Shown: one piece after another, positions 12,791 to 24,800 of the stretch
How positions within the stretch are numbered: position 1 is the first letter of the stretch
Layout of the letters: every line of letters begins with the position of its first letter
Assembly (NCBI GenBank): GCA_963969395.1
Contig: OZ017797.1
Coordinates: 21,576,001-21,640,000 of the forward strand
From: Pseudoscleropodium purum
Lineage: Eukaryota > Streptophyta > Bryopsida > Hypnales > Brachytheciaceae
Length of the DNA: 64,000 bases
Direction of reading: 5' to 3'
Made by a program: the position numbers and the translations under genes
Notes under the pieces: model-generated
The model's input: the letters and a program-made list of their open reading frames with translations, nothing else
What the model was told of the DNA's origin: nothing
The model's database searches: none

Positions 12791-15235
12791 AAAGAATTTC
12801 ACTACATGAATTAAACATGGCTTGATGTATTGTAGACCACATATTAATTCAAATTTTTCTTTTGCCATGTTTTTCAACAAAGTTTGTTGAAATAATGCCT
12901 TGCATTTCATAACCAAATGCAAAATTGACAATTCTTCTCCTTCTATTTTTTTCCACTTTGAATGCCTTGTACTTTATACTATTAGAGCCATACATCTATA
13001 ACTCCTTTCAAATATCCCTTGGCTAATTAATTGTACCATTGTACCAATGATGCATTTACAACCCTCACTATTGCAAGTGTAGCTTTTATTGATATGATTC
13101 ATCCATATTTCATAAGCAAATACACAATTGGATTAGCCATATACTCAAATCTTGCATTTGTGTATAGTAAAAAAATAAAAATTTCATAGTCAGATGATAT
13201 ATACAATGAAATATGTTCAACTACAAGTCAAATTGGATTTGAACATCTACTAAAAAATGAATACAACCCTACACCAAAAGAAAGAATGGTTGATGAAAAA
13301 AACATGGAGAGTGCACATATAGAGTTTAAATGGTATTTTGGCTTTATAAAATTAAAATTTATCAAAGTAAAATTTAATCAAGCTTATTAATATGTGTAGA
13401 GGAATAAACAAATGGCTATTAAACAAATTTCTAAAGTTCAAAGAAGATATGTAAGTAATTGCAAATTGCAAAGTCACACATGAAGTAGTGATTTAATCTA
13501 TTGGTTATTAAAAATTGCATTGCTTATCATTTTTATAGCATCACTTTAACTCAAAAGAGGCATTTACATAATCCTTTCTAGATGGGTGTTATTAGCATTC
13601 TCCATTCACTCACATCTAAGCCTTATTAAATCAAAGTGGAAGGTCTCTTAGATCCACAACTTGGAGATACCTTGAGTACCATTGCAACAATGTAAGGTAT
13701 ACAACCTAATCCAAGAGAGCTTGTGGAAAAAACTCTTCACATGATTCTTCTTCTCTAATGGATTCATTGCAAAATAACTTGGTTGATACAAGAAATTTTT
13801 TTCTTATAATCATGAATTTTTTTGAAGTTCGGAGCCAACTACTCCCATTTGTCTTAGATTCCTTGTTCATTGCAATGAATACCTTTTTCCATAAATCTTT
13901 AACTATAGCTTTCCATCTTGGGGGGATTGTGGTCATTTAAATGCATTGATTTTTTTGTTGGTTCATATTTTTCAAAGTTCAATCTCTTTGCCTAATACAA
14001 ACTAAGAAAAATTAGGTGCTAAAGACCATTTTTCAATTGTAAATGCCCTACCATCCACTCCTTGAGGCTCTTCCAATTCCACATGAATGTCATCTTGTAA
14101 CTAATCTTTACGGTGTAGATTTAGGATTTAAGTTACAACCAATGGGACTTCTTTGAGACTCTAATTTTTATGGAAATAAAGTACTAATGTATATTGATCA
14201 TGAGAAATAATGAATGTTTTTTCATATTATCAAATTAAAATTATGTTATTCAAAATCATAACATAATTAATTTTGATCAAATGAGACTCTAAATTATCCT
14301 AAATGAAATGAAAGAAGTATTTGAGTATAAGCACTAGCATATTCTTTTTTATTGTATAAACTTCAAAATGTACTGACTTCCAAGTTAAGCAAATAGTATA
14401 ATTGAACTACAATGTTTCTATCATGCCAAATAAATAGCTATTGTAGATAAAAATCATTGTAGTTCATAAACCAACTTACTTGACAATCACTGGTATGCAA
14501 TAAATTTCTAAAATTTCAATCTCAAGGACTCCAACATAAATGTTATGATTTGAGAATTCTAGACTAACATAAACACTTTACCACACATCTAAACAATGGA
14601 AGCCAAAAAAATAGAGGGAATTTTCCAAAGTTCTTATAAATATTTCAATCGAACCTCTAATACAAGTAGTTTATTCAATTCAAGTCACTATCATAAGTAG
14701 GATATTCCAAGCAACCTTATGTACTCAATGAGAAGGCTTTACCAATATTTGTAGAGACCTATTTTTTTTTGGGATGTGTGGTTGATTTTGCCAATGAATT
14801 GGTGTAAAATCCTCCCCAAGTGGCGTGCTAGGGCTATATTAGTAGGTTAGAATGCGGCTTGGATTGTAGTAGCTAGGTTGCTACCCACCTAGCATGTAAG
14901 CCTACCTTAATAATGTAGCAGGCTCTTAATAATACAGTAGATTGCCCTTTCCCCCTTTTTTTACTTTCAAAAGAACAAAATTTGATTGTAAATAAAAAAA
15001 TAAAAAAATATGATCAATCCTAGAGATCCCTAGGCCTAAACTCAAATAACAAGTAACTTCCCTTCTATCGGGATTTTGCCTTTTGCTTTCATGTGTGTTT
15101 TATCCCTTGCAAAGTTGCAATGGTATAGTTTGTCCATTTGTTTAAAACAAACTACAAACAAGTATACTTGCCTTCTATTTTCAAAAAACAAAAATAAGAT
15201 TATATAAACAAAATGTGAAATTACAAAGCATTGTT
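12791..15235. other. AT-rich repeat-derived sequence, no gene assigned
   Basis: Probably the 3' portion of the gypsy element and other decayed repeats. A reading frame of 76 codons on the minus strand (13706-13936) is opposed by one of 60 codons on the plus strand; neither resembles a known family. A less AT-rich patch at about 14770-14950 could be LTR material but has no visible partner. Confidence 0.4.
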
Positions 15236-15240
15236 CTTTG

Positions 15241-17590
15241 TCAGCAATTTCAAAAATTGAGTCTATCTTTGTTCCATCTCACTCTATGCACCATATGTTA
15301 AAAATTAGTGGATAAAATCCAAATATGAATGTTGTAGTATCTTGTGCATACCTCAATCCTAAAAAAAAATAAAGCTAAAAACAATTACGGTTTGGAAGTA
15401 AATGAATTCCAAAACTAACCACCCACAAATACTAATTTGTTTCACCAATTTTCATAATCACTCCAGAAATTGCCTATCCTTCTTTTTTGAGTTACAATGA
15501 CTTCAATATTTTATTGCATATTGTTGATCATTTAAGACCCATCACCATTAGTATTGTAAAAAATTGATATACTCGTGCTTCATAATAGAAAGGAAAAAAA
15601 ATGTAGATAATATTAATTTGAATGAACTTTGAAAATCTTTAGTGAATCAAAGATTTGAGATTTCATTTACTATCTTAGATGATTTATAGGTTGCAATTTG
15701 AAATGTTTTTGCATCTACTTCAAATAGATTTGAAGACATTTGTCCTATTACATAATTAATGCAAATAATTTGAGTTTGTATTTAGGAACCAAAACTATTA
15801 TCTTTTTGAATTTGAGATATTTGTTTGGAAAGGCATTTATATAGTACATTAATTTGGATTATAGGTGTTATGATATGGAAATAACAACTTAATACCAAAA
15901 TTTTGAGTTATTTTGAATAAATATTTTTAATTGAAATCCAATAAAATACTAATGCACTAAATGTATATAGTTAGTATATTGTAGAGTAATAAGAATATAT
16001 ATGACAAAATATTGACAAACACATACAATAAAGAAAAATTATGACATATTATCGAAATTTTGGTATCAGGTTGTTATTTCCATATCATAATGAATCACCT
16101 ATAATCCAATCAATATACTATGTAAATACTCTTATAAACAAACATCTTAGATTTAAAAAGATTGTGGTGAAAATACAAATCAAAATAATTTGCATTAACT
16201 TGTAAAACCCCAACTTGTTTAGAGATCCAAAATTGCTTCAAAATACTCATTTCTAAAGGAAGGTCAAAATCATCATCAATATTATTTTTAACAAATCCGA
16301 CCGTAGGATCTTTTGGTTAACTTGTTCAAATACATTGTCCCAAAACTTTAGAATGAAAATCCCTACCAATTGTAAGTTCAATGTACCTAGATTTTAAAAT
16401 GTAGGCTTTTTTAGCTTTGCCAAAAGATGAAGTTGTCTCTCAATAGTTTTAGAAAAAACTTGTAAGTCCTATAACTTGTGCATTTAGTCAATATGTTAGA
16501 AAATGGGTTGAAAACATATGTAAAAAATGCAAAACCCAAAAATTGTCATATTCATCTTTAAAAAAATTATGAAATAGAAAGCGGTACTAAACGAAAGAAA
16601 AAACTAATCTACTAATAACTTTTACAGGAAATTGAAAGCAAAAATTGAGTGTATATGTTTTTTCTACCTTTATTTTTTACAAAATAAAATTCCTCGTAAA
16701 TTTTACTTCACTATTTAAGATTAAATGGTTCAAATATTTTGAATAGGCATCAATCTAATAATTTCAAAAAATATAATTAGTATTTTGCTATAATGTATTT
16801 TTTGTTGCCCAATTTGACATTGATATAAAAAAACTTTCTAACTTTTGCAATGTTTATCAAAATGACATGAAATAAAACTTCACATGTAGATTATGATGAG
16901 TCTTAGTATCGATTCATCCTACAAAATTCATGCAAAAATTTCAAATTTTGAAGTCAATAGAATGTGCCCGAGTTATCAAAAAGCCCACAATGGGTTCCTT
17001 AGTCTTTCAGAAATTAATTGTATAAAAGGACAAATATCTTCAAATCTATTAGAAATAGATGCAAAAATATTTCAAATTGCAACTTATAAACCATCTATGA
17101 TAGTAAATGAAATCTCAAATCTTTGATTCATTAAGGATCTTCAAATTCCATTCAAATGAATTATTATTTGATTTTTTCTCCTCTGTAATTATTTTAAAGC
17201 ACATGTATGTCAATTTCTTACAAAACTAATGGGGTGGGTCTTAAATGATGTACAACAACATATGACAAAATATCGAAACCAATATGGTTGGAGAAGAAGT
17301 ATATAAATAAATATAAATATATGTGATAATGTGATACTGGGAGTGATTATGAAAACCAATGAAATAATTGGGTGTATTTGGGATTTTGGGTGGTTAGCTT
17401 TAGAATTCATTTACTTCCAAACTATAATTATTTATTGCTTCAAGTCTTTATAGGATTGTATGTAGTATGTACAAGATACTACAACATTCATTTTTGCTCA
17501 TTTGGATTTTGTTCAGTCATTTTCAATATATGATGTACAAAGTGAAACTAAACAAAACATAGACTCAATTTTTTGAAATTACCATATTTT
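15241..17590. repeat. Large inverted repeat, right arm split by an insertion
   Basis: The left arm (about 15241-15905) matches the reverse complement of a right arm in two parts, 16045-16198 and 17018-17590. Shared blocks include GGATTATAGGTG, GATATGGAAATAACAAC, GTAGTATCTTG and GGAAGTAAATGAATTC, well above background similarity. The spacer between arms is about 140 bp. This is a foldback element or a pair of head-to-head copies of a repeat. No protein was recognised in it. Confidence 0.85.
16199..17012. mobile_element. 814-bp insertion in the right arm of the inverted repeat
   Basis: Alignment of the right arm with the left arm breaks here and resumes after it. The interrupted sequence is flanked by ATTAA at 16194-16198 and 17013-17017, a possible 5-bp target duplication; removing the insert and one ATTAA restores the uninterrupted arm. 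The insert is AT-rich and has no recognised protein. Its ends are not convincingly inverted. TGTAAAA near the left end and TTTCA near the right end could be solo-LTR-like TG...CA ends slightly inside the boundary, but then the flanks would not match. Confidence 0.6.
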
Positions 17591-17635
17591 GTCACTCACT
17601 TTACCTTTGGGATCAATGTGGACGACACAAGATGA

Positions 17636-17743
17636 CCAACCTCTAATTTATACTAGTCTAAAAAGCAAACTAGAGTTTGGAAATGCAACCCAACTTCTAA
17701 TTTATGCTAGTTTGGAAATCAAATTGAGGTCTACAAATGCAAT
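17636..17743. repeat. Two-unit tandem repeat, period 54 bp
   Basis: Units start at 17636 and 17690. Both begin CCAAC(C/T)TCTAATTTAT(A/G)CTAG and end with an (A/C)AAATGCAA-type block. The repeat lies just outside the large inverted repeat. Confidence 0.8.
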
Positions 17744-18240
17744 AGGCCTCGCAAGGTGAATTTCCCTCTCGGATAAACAAAATAATTTTTTATTTGCCAC
17801 ATATGATAAAATTTTCTAGGAGAGGTTAAGAATATAGAATTAACAAGACACAAAATAGGGGATTTTTTTTACAATTACCTTGTAGAATACAAAATTCAAC
17901 TTACATAGCCCACTTTGAATGGCATGTTTAAAATAGTGCCTTAAACTACACCAAATAAAGAAATTGGGTTGCCTTAAGATTTAGATTACCTCATGTCTCA
18001 TTTGCTTAGCCACATGAAGGCACATAAAATTCTCTAAATCCAAGCCATGCAATATTCATCACTCCTATTTACTAAATGTAATTATAAATATATAATTACA
18101 TATATTTATATAGTGTAGAATGTCAAGCAATTAGTACGGAGCAACCTAATTTCACTATTTAGTGTAGAGAGGAATGACTTTGAACAGAATCAAAACAAAT
18201 GTAACTGTTCTACGATTTAAAATAAAAAATAAAATAACTA
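17744..18240. other. AT-rich spacer before the gene island
   Basis: No gene, RNA or ordered repeat was recognised. Base composition changes sharply to GC-richer sequence at about 18240, where the flank of the phosphate transporter gene begins. Confidence 0.5.
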
Positions 18241-18408
18241 TTTTACAAGTGTACCCCCGTCCCCAAGTTACGGGAACTACGCAAGACTCAAGTACGTGGA
18301 CGAATTAGATTCGTGGAACTGGCGGTGGAGTCCCCAGCGCCAGTGGCCCCTGGAGATTCTAAAGAGCGATTTGTATAGAACAGTCGAAGATTTCTAATAT
18401 TAGCCATT

Positions 18409-18533
18409 GAATCTACCACTATCGACACGGGAATCTACCAAAATGCACCCTATGAATCTACCACTGTAGCGCCGGAATGTACCCATATCCGAAATTGAAC
18501 CTCCAGAGCGCGACGCTGAATCTACAACTGTAG
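18409..18533 (+). promoter_or_regulatory. Cluster of GAATCTACC(A)-type motifs in the phosphate transporter 5' flank
   Basis: GAATCTACCACT occurs at 18409, GAATCTACCA at 18431, GAATCTACCACTGTAG at 18454 and GAATCTACAACTGTAG at 18518: four near-identical direct copies in 125 bp, about 1.1 kb upstream of the start codon. They could be binding sites or the remains of a minisatellite. Two GAATCTACG copies also lie upstream of the RCI2-like gene at 42803-42826. No P1BS site (GNATATNC) was found by eye. Confidence 0.4.
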
Positions 18534-19111
18534 TCCAGGATAAAATAGCCCATCCAGATTCCCATTCAGTGCGCCTTCCCGAAATTCCTCCGCCCTCAAA
18601 AAGGCTGCGCGCCAGACGCACTTGCTTGGTCCGCCGCTTGCTACGAAACTGGGCTTCGGTCGCGGAGGAGATGACACGACAGAATCGCAGATCGTGGAGG
18701 GACATGCCTTACACAAGCTCAAGGAAACTTACTTTTGCCGTTGACAAACAAGAAAATCGGAAGTACAGCAAATTACTTTGGCCAAAAACAAGCAAGAAAA
18801 TCCAAGTACAGCAACTGACGTTGGCCAAAAACAACAGGAAAGGAAACGAAGCACAGAAGCTTGACCCCAAGCCGTTTTTAGCCCCTGCAGTTTTAGGAAA
18901 GGAGCTCCACTGCTGATCTGTGGTGACGAGCATCTGGGAGTCCAGGCATCTAGGAAGGCATCTGATAGGACTCATAGGACTTGCAAAGAGCTGCGTGGTG
19001 TGCAGCAAGTTGACCCATAGCAAGCGGCTTTCGTTGTTCTAAAAAATGGGCGAGAATGATCGTTCAGGGCCGGTGGAGCTAACCGGGGGTTTCGTGGTTT
19101 TGCTGTCATTC

Positions 19112-19198
19112 TGACATATCATGCTTGTGGGGTCTATTGTTAGTGCGCCGATAAATGCGTCGATTCTAGTGAACCTCAGAGGGAGGCATGATATGTCA
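19112..19198 (+). promoter_or_regulatory. 13-bp perfect inverted repeat in the PHT1 leader or proximal promoter
   Basis: TGACATATCATGC (19112-19124) and GCATGATATGTCA (19186-19198) are exact reverse complements separated by 61 bp, about 400 bp before the start codon. In RNA they would form a 13-bp stem; in DNA they could be paired protein sites. The role is unknown. Confidence 0.5.
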
Positions 19199-19596
19199 AG
19201 TCAGAGGGGAATCCAGAATTTCTCATTCGGCACTTCTTGCCGTTTCCTGCGCAGCGCGAGGTCCCGCACTCGCCTTGCTACTGATAAGCTTCTCATGTAT
19301 ACCAGTACTGCATTCCGGGTTGCGAATGTTGGTAATTGGTAAAGCTCAGTCACTTGATTTTGGAATTGGACGCCGGCGTTAGTACACTGGCGACTTGATT
19401 GAGTGGAGGGAGCTTCCTCTGGTATGTGAGGTTGTAGGGCTATCCAAAATGTCGGGTTCTGGTGGAGGTCTTGCGGTGTAGAGGATGATCATGCGCTTGC
19501 AGTGGAAGAAGCGCAGAATTGGAACTTGATTTTGAGGTGCGAGCAGAGTTTTGGAGCCGGCGACTGGGGTGTTGCTCAACGCCGGCGTCGGTCACG

Positions 19597-21824
19597 ATGG
19601 GGGGCACGGACGACATCTTGTCCGCGCTGGACAAAGCGAAGACGCAATGGTACCATTTCACGACCATCGTGATCGCCGGAATGGGCTTCTTCACGGACGC
19701 CTACGACCTGTTCGTCATCGCCACCGTGACGCGTCTCCTGGGCCGTCTCTACTACACTGATTACACAGTCGGCGCCGCGGCGGGTGGCAAGCCCGGCGTG
19801 CTCCCTCCGAACGTCGCCGCCGCCGTGAACGGCGTCGCCCTCTGCGGGACGCTCGTCGGGCAGCTCCTCTTCGGATGGCTGGGTGACAAGCTCGGGCGCA
19901 AGAAGGTGTATGGGTGGACACTCCTGCTCATGATCCTCACGTCCATCGGGTCGTCCTTGTCGTTCGGGCAATCCGCGAAGGCGGTAATGTCCACGCTGTG
20001 CTTCTTCCGGTTCTGGCTGGGGGTGGGGATCGGCGGAGATTACCCGCTTTCCGCGACGATCATGTCCGAGTACGCGAACAAGAAGACGCGCGGCGCGTTC
20101 ATTGCGGCCGTGTTCGCCATGCAGGGCTTGGGGATCCTCGGAGGGGCCACCATGTCGATCATTGTGAGCGTCGCGTTCCGGAACGCACTTAATAGTCCTC
20201 CGTTTCAAGTGGACGCGCTCACGTCGTGCCCACCCGAAGCCGATTACGTGTGGCGGATCGTGCTCGCGGTGGGCGCCTTCCCAGCTGCGCTGACATTTTA
20301 CTACCGCATGAAGATGCCGGAGACCGCGCGGTACACGGCGCTGGTGGCGAAGAACAACAAGCAGGCCGCGCTGGATATGGGACGCGTCTTGCAAGTGGAC
20401 TTCACAGGCGCTGTCGACCTCACCCAAACTGGCGTCCCAATCGGTCAGTCGTCTCACATTCTCTCCACGATAATCTCTTCATCACCCACAATTCCCAAGA
20501 TTATGAGTCCATCTGATTTCCATTTCCCCGTCCTGCAAAGAAAAGCTCCAGAAATGGGACTTCCAGGACCAGTTGGGTTTTCCATTTTGGCTTGAACCTA
20601 CTTGCGGTTCAAGTTTCACATCCGTCGGTGTCAAAGCTTCCCACGAGTGTTGCCATGGTAGCATTTTGACGGAATCAGAAACTTGGGACTTAGCATTACA
20701 TTGTTGAACACACGCAGTGAGTTAACCTTGAATCTAAGAATCATTAGGATCTCGGCAGTGTTTTTTGGGTGATCAATCTCTGAATGCTTACGAACTCCCT
20801 CGAATCTTGGATCAAAATATCCTGCACTTTAGTAAACTGATGTGTTCATTGTTTGAGGCCTTGATGTAAAGCCCCAAGTGTTACTTTTGCACTTGTCGAA
20901 TCAGATCTTGAGGATGACATGGGACTTGGGAGTAAGTCCGAAGTGCCGGATCCCCTGTTTCTGCATCCCGCGCTGACATTGCAATGTTGCATTCCATGAA
21001 CAGGGCGACCGGAGTATGGACTCTTCTCTCGTCAGTTTTTGAATCGTCACGGCTTGCAGCTCCTGGGCTGCGCCAGCTCTTGGTTCCTCCTGGACATCGC
21101 ATTTTATTCTCAAAATCTGTTTCAGAAAGACATCTTCTCGTCCATCGGCTGGCTGCCCGCGCCGGTAAAGATGTCAGCCCTGGAGGAGGTTTTCCAAATC
21201 TCGCGTGCTCAAGCGTTGATCGCGCTCGTGTCCACTGTGCCTGGCTACTGGGCGACTGTGGGGCTCGTGGACGTGATTGGGCGCTGGGTGATTCAAATGA
21301 TCGGCTTTTTCATGATGACGATGTTCATGCTGATTCTCACGCTGCAGTACTACACACTCCGAGGCGACCGTTGCAAAAGCGACCCGACGCAGTTCTGCGG
21401 TGGAAATCACACGGCTTTTCTAACCTTGTACTCGCTTACGTTCTTCTTCGCCAACTTCGGCCCCAACGTGACCACGTTCATCATCCCCGCGGAGCTTTTC
21501 CCTGCAAGGCTGCGCTCGACATGTCACGGAATCTCCGCGGCGAGCGGAAAGGCGGGCGCCATTGTGGGCGCGTTCGGTTTCTTGTACGCCGCGCAGAGCC
21601 AGAAAGCCGGTGAGCAAGAAAAAGGCTACCCGACCGGCATCGGCGTGAAAAATTCTTTCCTGTTGCTGACGGTGATCAACGCGGCGGGGTTCTTCTGCAC
21701 GTTTCTGGTCCCGGAAACGAACGGTCGGTCTTTGGAAGATCTGTCTGGGGAGAATGCGGATCAACTGCAGCAAGAAGCGGCCTACAGTGCACCCTACAGG
21801 GTAAAGCCGCCCTGCAATTTTTAG
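19597..21824 (+). CDS. PHT1-family H+/phosphate symporter, two exons
   Basis: High-affinity phosphate transporter of the plasma membrane (MFS, PHT1 family), importing inorganic phosphate with protons. Exon 1 is 19597-20443 and exon 2 is 21004-21824. The intron is G|GTCAGT...AACAG|GG, phase 1, splitting Gly283. The predicted protein is 555 aa, normal for PHT1. Diagnostic features are the first-helix FFTDAYDLF (about 31-39), GDKLGRKK (97-103), the PHT1 signature starting [14 protein letters not shown] (147-160), and [15 protein letters not shown] (309-323). Asp149, Trp309, Asp313 and Tyr317 match the phosphate-site positions known from fungal PiPT. The central loop between the two six-helix halves holds the intron. 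ATG 19597 is chosen because homology begins there ([12 protein letters not shown]). The exons are much richer in GC than the surroundings. It converges on the L-galactose dehydrogenase gene. The subtype (mycorrhizal or constitutive) cannot be told. Confidence 0.95.
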
Positions 21825-21860
21825 GCGAGATTGCCCACTACTACTACCCCATTTTTTGAT

Positions 21861-21883
21861 CGTCATGTTCGAAGAACATGACG
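21861..21883 (+). other. Perfect hairpin in the PHT1 3' UTR
   Basis: CGTCATGTTC and GAACATGACG are exact reverse complements around a 3-nt loop (GAA), beginning 37 nt after the stop codon. A transcript would form a 10-bp stem-loop. No known regulatory RNA family is implied. Confidence 0.6.
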
Positions 21884-22272
21884 TCCGTCCGTTGTGTTTG
21901 AAATGTTTCCAATTCTTTGGCAGTAAGTTGGTGTGAAATCAATCTTCCCAAGTCTATCCCGCTGAACGGGTGTACACTACTCTGCCTTCAATGCAGGCCA
22001 GCTGAACATTATGGAGAAGCCACTCGGAATGCTTGAAATCCACTGTGGAGGACCACGTTAGATTGCAGTGCTAGTCTATTGCAGAGATTGATCAATGATT
22101 CAGAGTCTTGCACGTGCGTCGATAGGTAAAGTTTACCTCCGATAACCATCGTGTGAGCTTATCTACTTGTTTGGCACTCGCTTCTCCTTTTGTACATTGA
22201 CTTGTATCAAATAATATTAATTGACAGCCTACTATTTCACTTGAATCCCTTTCTGCATATGTATGGCTTAGC

Positions 22273-24547
22273 CTAATTGTTTTCGGGTCGGCCACTGGGC
22301 CAGCTCACGTTCTTCACTGGCTGGAAGATTTGCTCCACTTGCTGCAGAAGTGCTTCGTCAATGTCTGTCAATCCCTGCTCCACCTCCATGGCTGTTTTTA
22401 CGTTCTCTCGTACCTGCTCAGCTCAGATTGAAGCATATATCTCACGTCAGTTTCTATCATTAGGATGTAGTGTCTTTACATTTTGTGTAGGTAACCGGTT
22501 GAGGGCAAGAGGTCCTCAATGTTAATTGAACATATCGCTCTACGCTAAATTCAATTAAACAGGACTATCAAACCTTGAAGATCCACAGCTCTTTTACGAC
22601 TAGGTTATGACTTTAGAACTTCCTCATTTCCAACTGCAACAGGAGAGTTTGTGATCTGTGAACGTTATTAGTGTAGATGAATTAAGTAGAATCTGTTGAT
22701 AATAAAAAGTTTTAGAAATACTTTCAAGGTTCTTTTTCCCAATTTTCAAACCGAAAAAAAAACTATCTATATTTTCTTTTGCTAAAACCTGCGGCCCCGA
22801 CTATTGCATCCCGAAAAGTATCAAATTTGCTAGTTTACCTCCTGTACTGAAATCATGCCAACCAAGGTGGTGGGAATATTGGAATTCCGGAGGGTATACT
22901 GCAGTGCGAGGTCTCTAATGCTCTTGCCTTGTGATTTGCATAGCTCTGTTGCTTGAGTGCATGCCTCCTGCAGAGACACACGCATGCAAATGATCAATAG
23001 GGTTCCAAAATTGATGTAAAATCGACACAAGCCAATTCGAGGATTAGCTAAACAAGTGCGAAGAATCTGAAAGTTAGGGATTACAGAGAGCTACAGATTA
23101 GCGCATTTAGTACCTTGAGCTCGGGAGGAGCCAGGTGCCACTCTGGCCACCCCTTCCCAGACAGAAGGCCCAAAGCAAAGGGGGCGGCACTGATCAAACC
23201 AACGCCTTTCTCCTGCAAATAGGGTAACATCTCCAGCACGGAGGTATCGTTGAGGCAATGGTGACAGTAGGACAGAATCACGTCCACAGTTCCCTTTGGA
23301 ACTCTGTCCAACACATACCTGTGCCCATCGGAATCATCGAGAGTCAGAAAAGAATATCGCTTAGGGTCAGTTTACACTTGAGGCTATGACTTAGCTAATC
23401 GGATTCTAAAGGACAAGAAAGCAAAGAAAAGAAGAATTGAATAGGAGAAGTGGTCTCATAGTCATATAGCATAGTTAGCAGAAACAGCCCAACAGACTTC
23501 ATTCACCTACATTACTTCTCGTCTATTAAAACAAACCCTTTGGCAAAATTCAACAAGAACTGAAACCCTACAAACTAGAACCGGAAAGCCGAAAATCACG
23601 CTGGAAGGAATAGTTTAAAAGGATGCAACCCACCTGAAAATTTTGAGAGGTAACCCACTCAGTCCAACGTGCCGAACTTTGCCCGTCTCCTTGAGCTTTT
23701 GCAGTGCGGGAATAGTTTCGTTCACGATCTGGAGAGAGGAATGCAATTGCAGCAAATCAATAGTCCATAGCCATTTTGGAGACACACCAAACTCGGAGGA
23801 CGATCATATCATGGATTAGATGAGATTAACTTACCTGATCAAGCGAAACAAATTCGACGTCGTGGCACAGAATGACATCCAAGTAGTCCAGGTTGAGTCG
23901 CTCCAGGCTCTCGTCGACACTGCGTGTCACCCGCTCCGCACTGAAATCGAAGTCCATGTAGCCGAACCTACCGCACTTGGTTGAAACCACGTAGCTTTCA
24001 CGAGGGATGGGCATCGTCTTCAGGGCTTTCCCGAGCACCCTCTCTGCCAATGTGTTACCATAGTACCTAAACCCATCACCAATTTCTAGTTTACACTCAA
24101 ACCTCATCACCATCTGACCTTCTCCGTCTAAAATGGTCTACATTCAATACTATCCTACACACTAGCAACAACTCATTGACTAGCTACAGCACACTCTTCA
24201 TACTGACATTCTATCGATATGTTAACTATGAAACAGTTGTTGCCCCAGGCGGTAAGATTAAAGAAAATTGAGTGTAACCCCAATTTTCGAACACACTCAA
24301 GCCTCGATCAGTCCGATGCACATTCCAAATTGAGAAGAGAAAGAAAAATGGGCAAGGAAGGGATTTACGGGGAGACGTCGAAGAAGTTGACGCCCAATCG
24401 CGCAGCTTCATGGATAGCCGCGATGGCGTCCTCCTCTTTGACAATTTCGCCATACAAATTGCCCAGCGGCGAGCCTCCGAAGCTCAGCGACGACACCTTG
24501 AGGCCCGTGGCGCCCAGCTCCCTCCTTTCCACTAATCCTGCAGTCAT
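22273..24547 (-). CDS. GalDH: L-galactose dehydrogenase, six exons
   Basis: Aldo-keto reductase that oxidises L-galactose to L-galactono-1,4-lactone with NAD+ in the cytosol, the penultimate step of the Smirnoff-Wheeler ascorbate pathway. Exons (minus strand): 24547-24369, 24066-23835, 23728-23634, 23318-23114, 22967-22839 and 22413-22273, all with GT-AG junctions and consistent phases. They give 326 aa, against about 320 in Arabidopsis. Visible features are LGATGLKVSSLSFGGSPLG (11-29), NFFDVSPYYG, VSTKCGRF and ILCHDVEF. The AKR tetrad is Asp57, Tyr62, Lys90 and His128. The C-terminus has the GalDH-specific EPVKN.(S/T)WPSG-type ending (here QPVKNVSWPSG). The start is the Met of MTAGLVERRELG, which aligns with family N-termini. 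All parts appear intact. Confidence 0.95.
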
Positions 24548-24800
24548 CTCCCCTGCGAAACTTCACAAAATCTCTCGCTCTCTCGCTCTGTCTCGCGGTG
24601 TTTCCCGAACTGAACAAGATCACTCGCATTGATTTCTCTTGGTGCAAAATTGGGAGGAAGATGATCAGCCATGGGCTCAATCATGCAAAGACCGGGCTCG
24701 GGGTGAGCAAACCTCTGTCTGGAAAGGTAAGCAGTGGTCCAGCCAGCAGACGTGACTGACCAGTCCTCAATTCCTCATCGGCTGATTTTCTGGTAATAAG
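24548..24800 (-). promoter_or_regulatory. 5' leader and probable promoter of the L-galactose dehydrogenase gene
   Basis: GC-richer sequence directly upstream of the start codon, including CT-rich runs (TCTCTCGCTCTCTCG on the plus strand), ending where AT-rich spacer begins near 24800. No clear TATA box was recognised. Confidence 0.35.

Noticed and set aside
18400..19023. Several overlapping open frames upstream of the phosphate transporter
   Set aside because: They lie in the GC-richer promoter and leader, overlap each other on both strands, and none shows protein-like features or homology.
19576..20457. Long open frame of 293 codons on the minus strand
   Set aside because: It is antisense to the GC-rich first exon of the phosphate transporter. 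Its Arg/His/Glu-rich translation has no family features and arises from codon bias of the sense gene.
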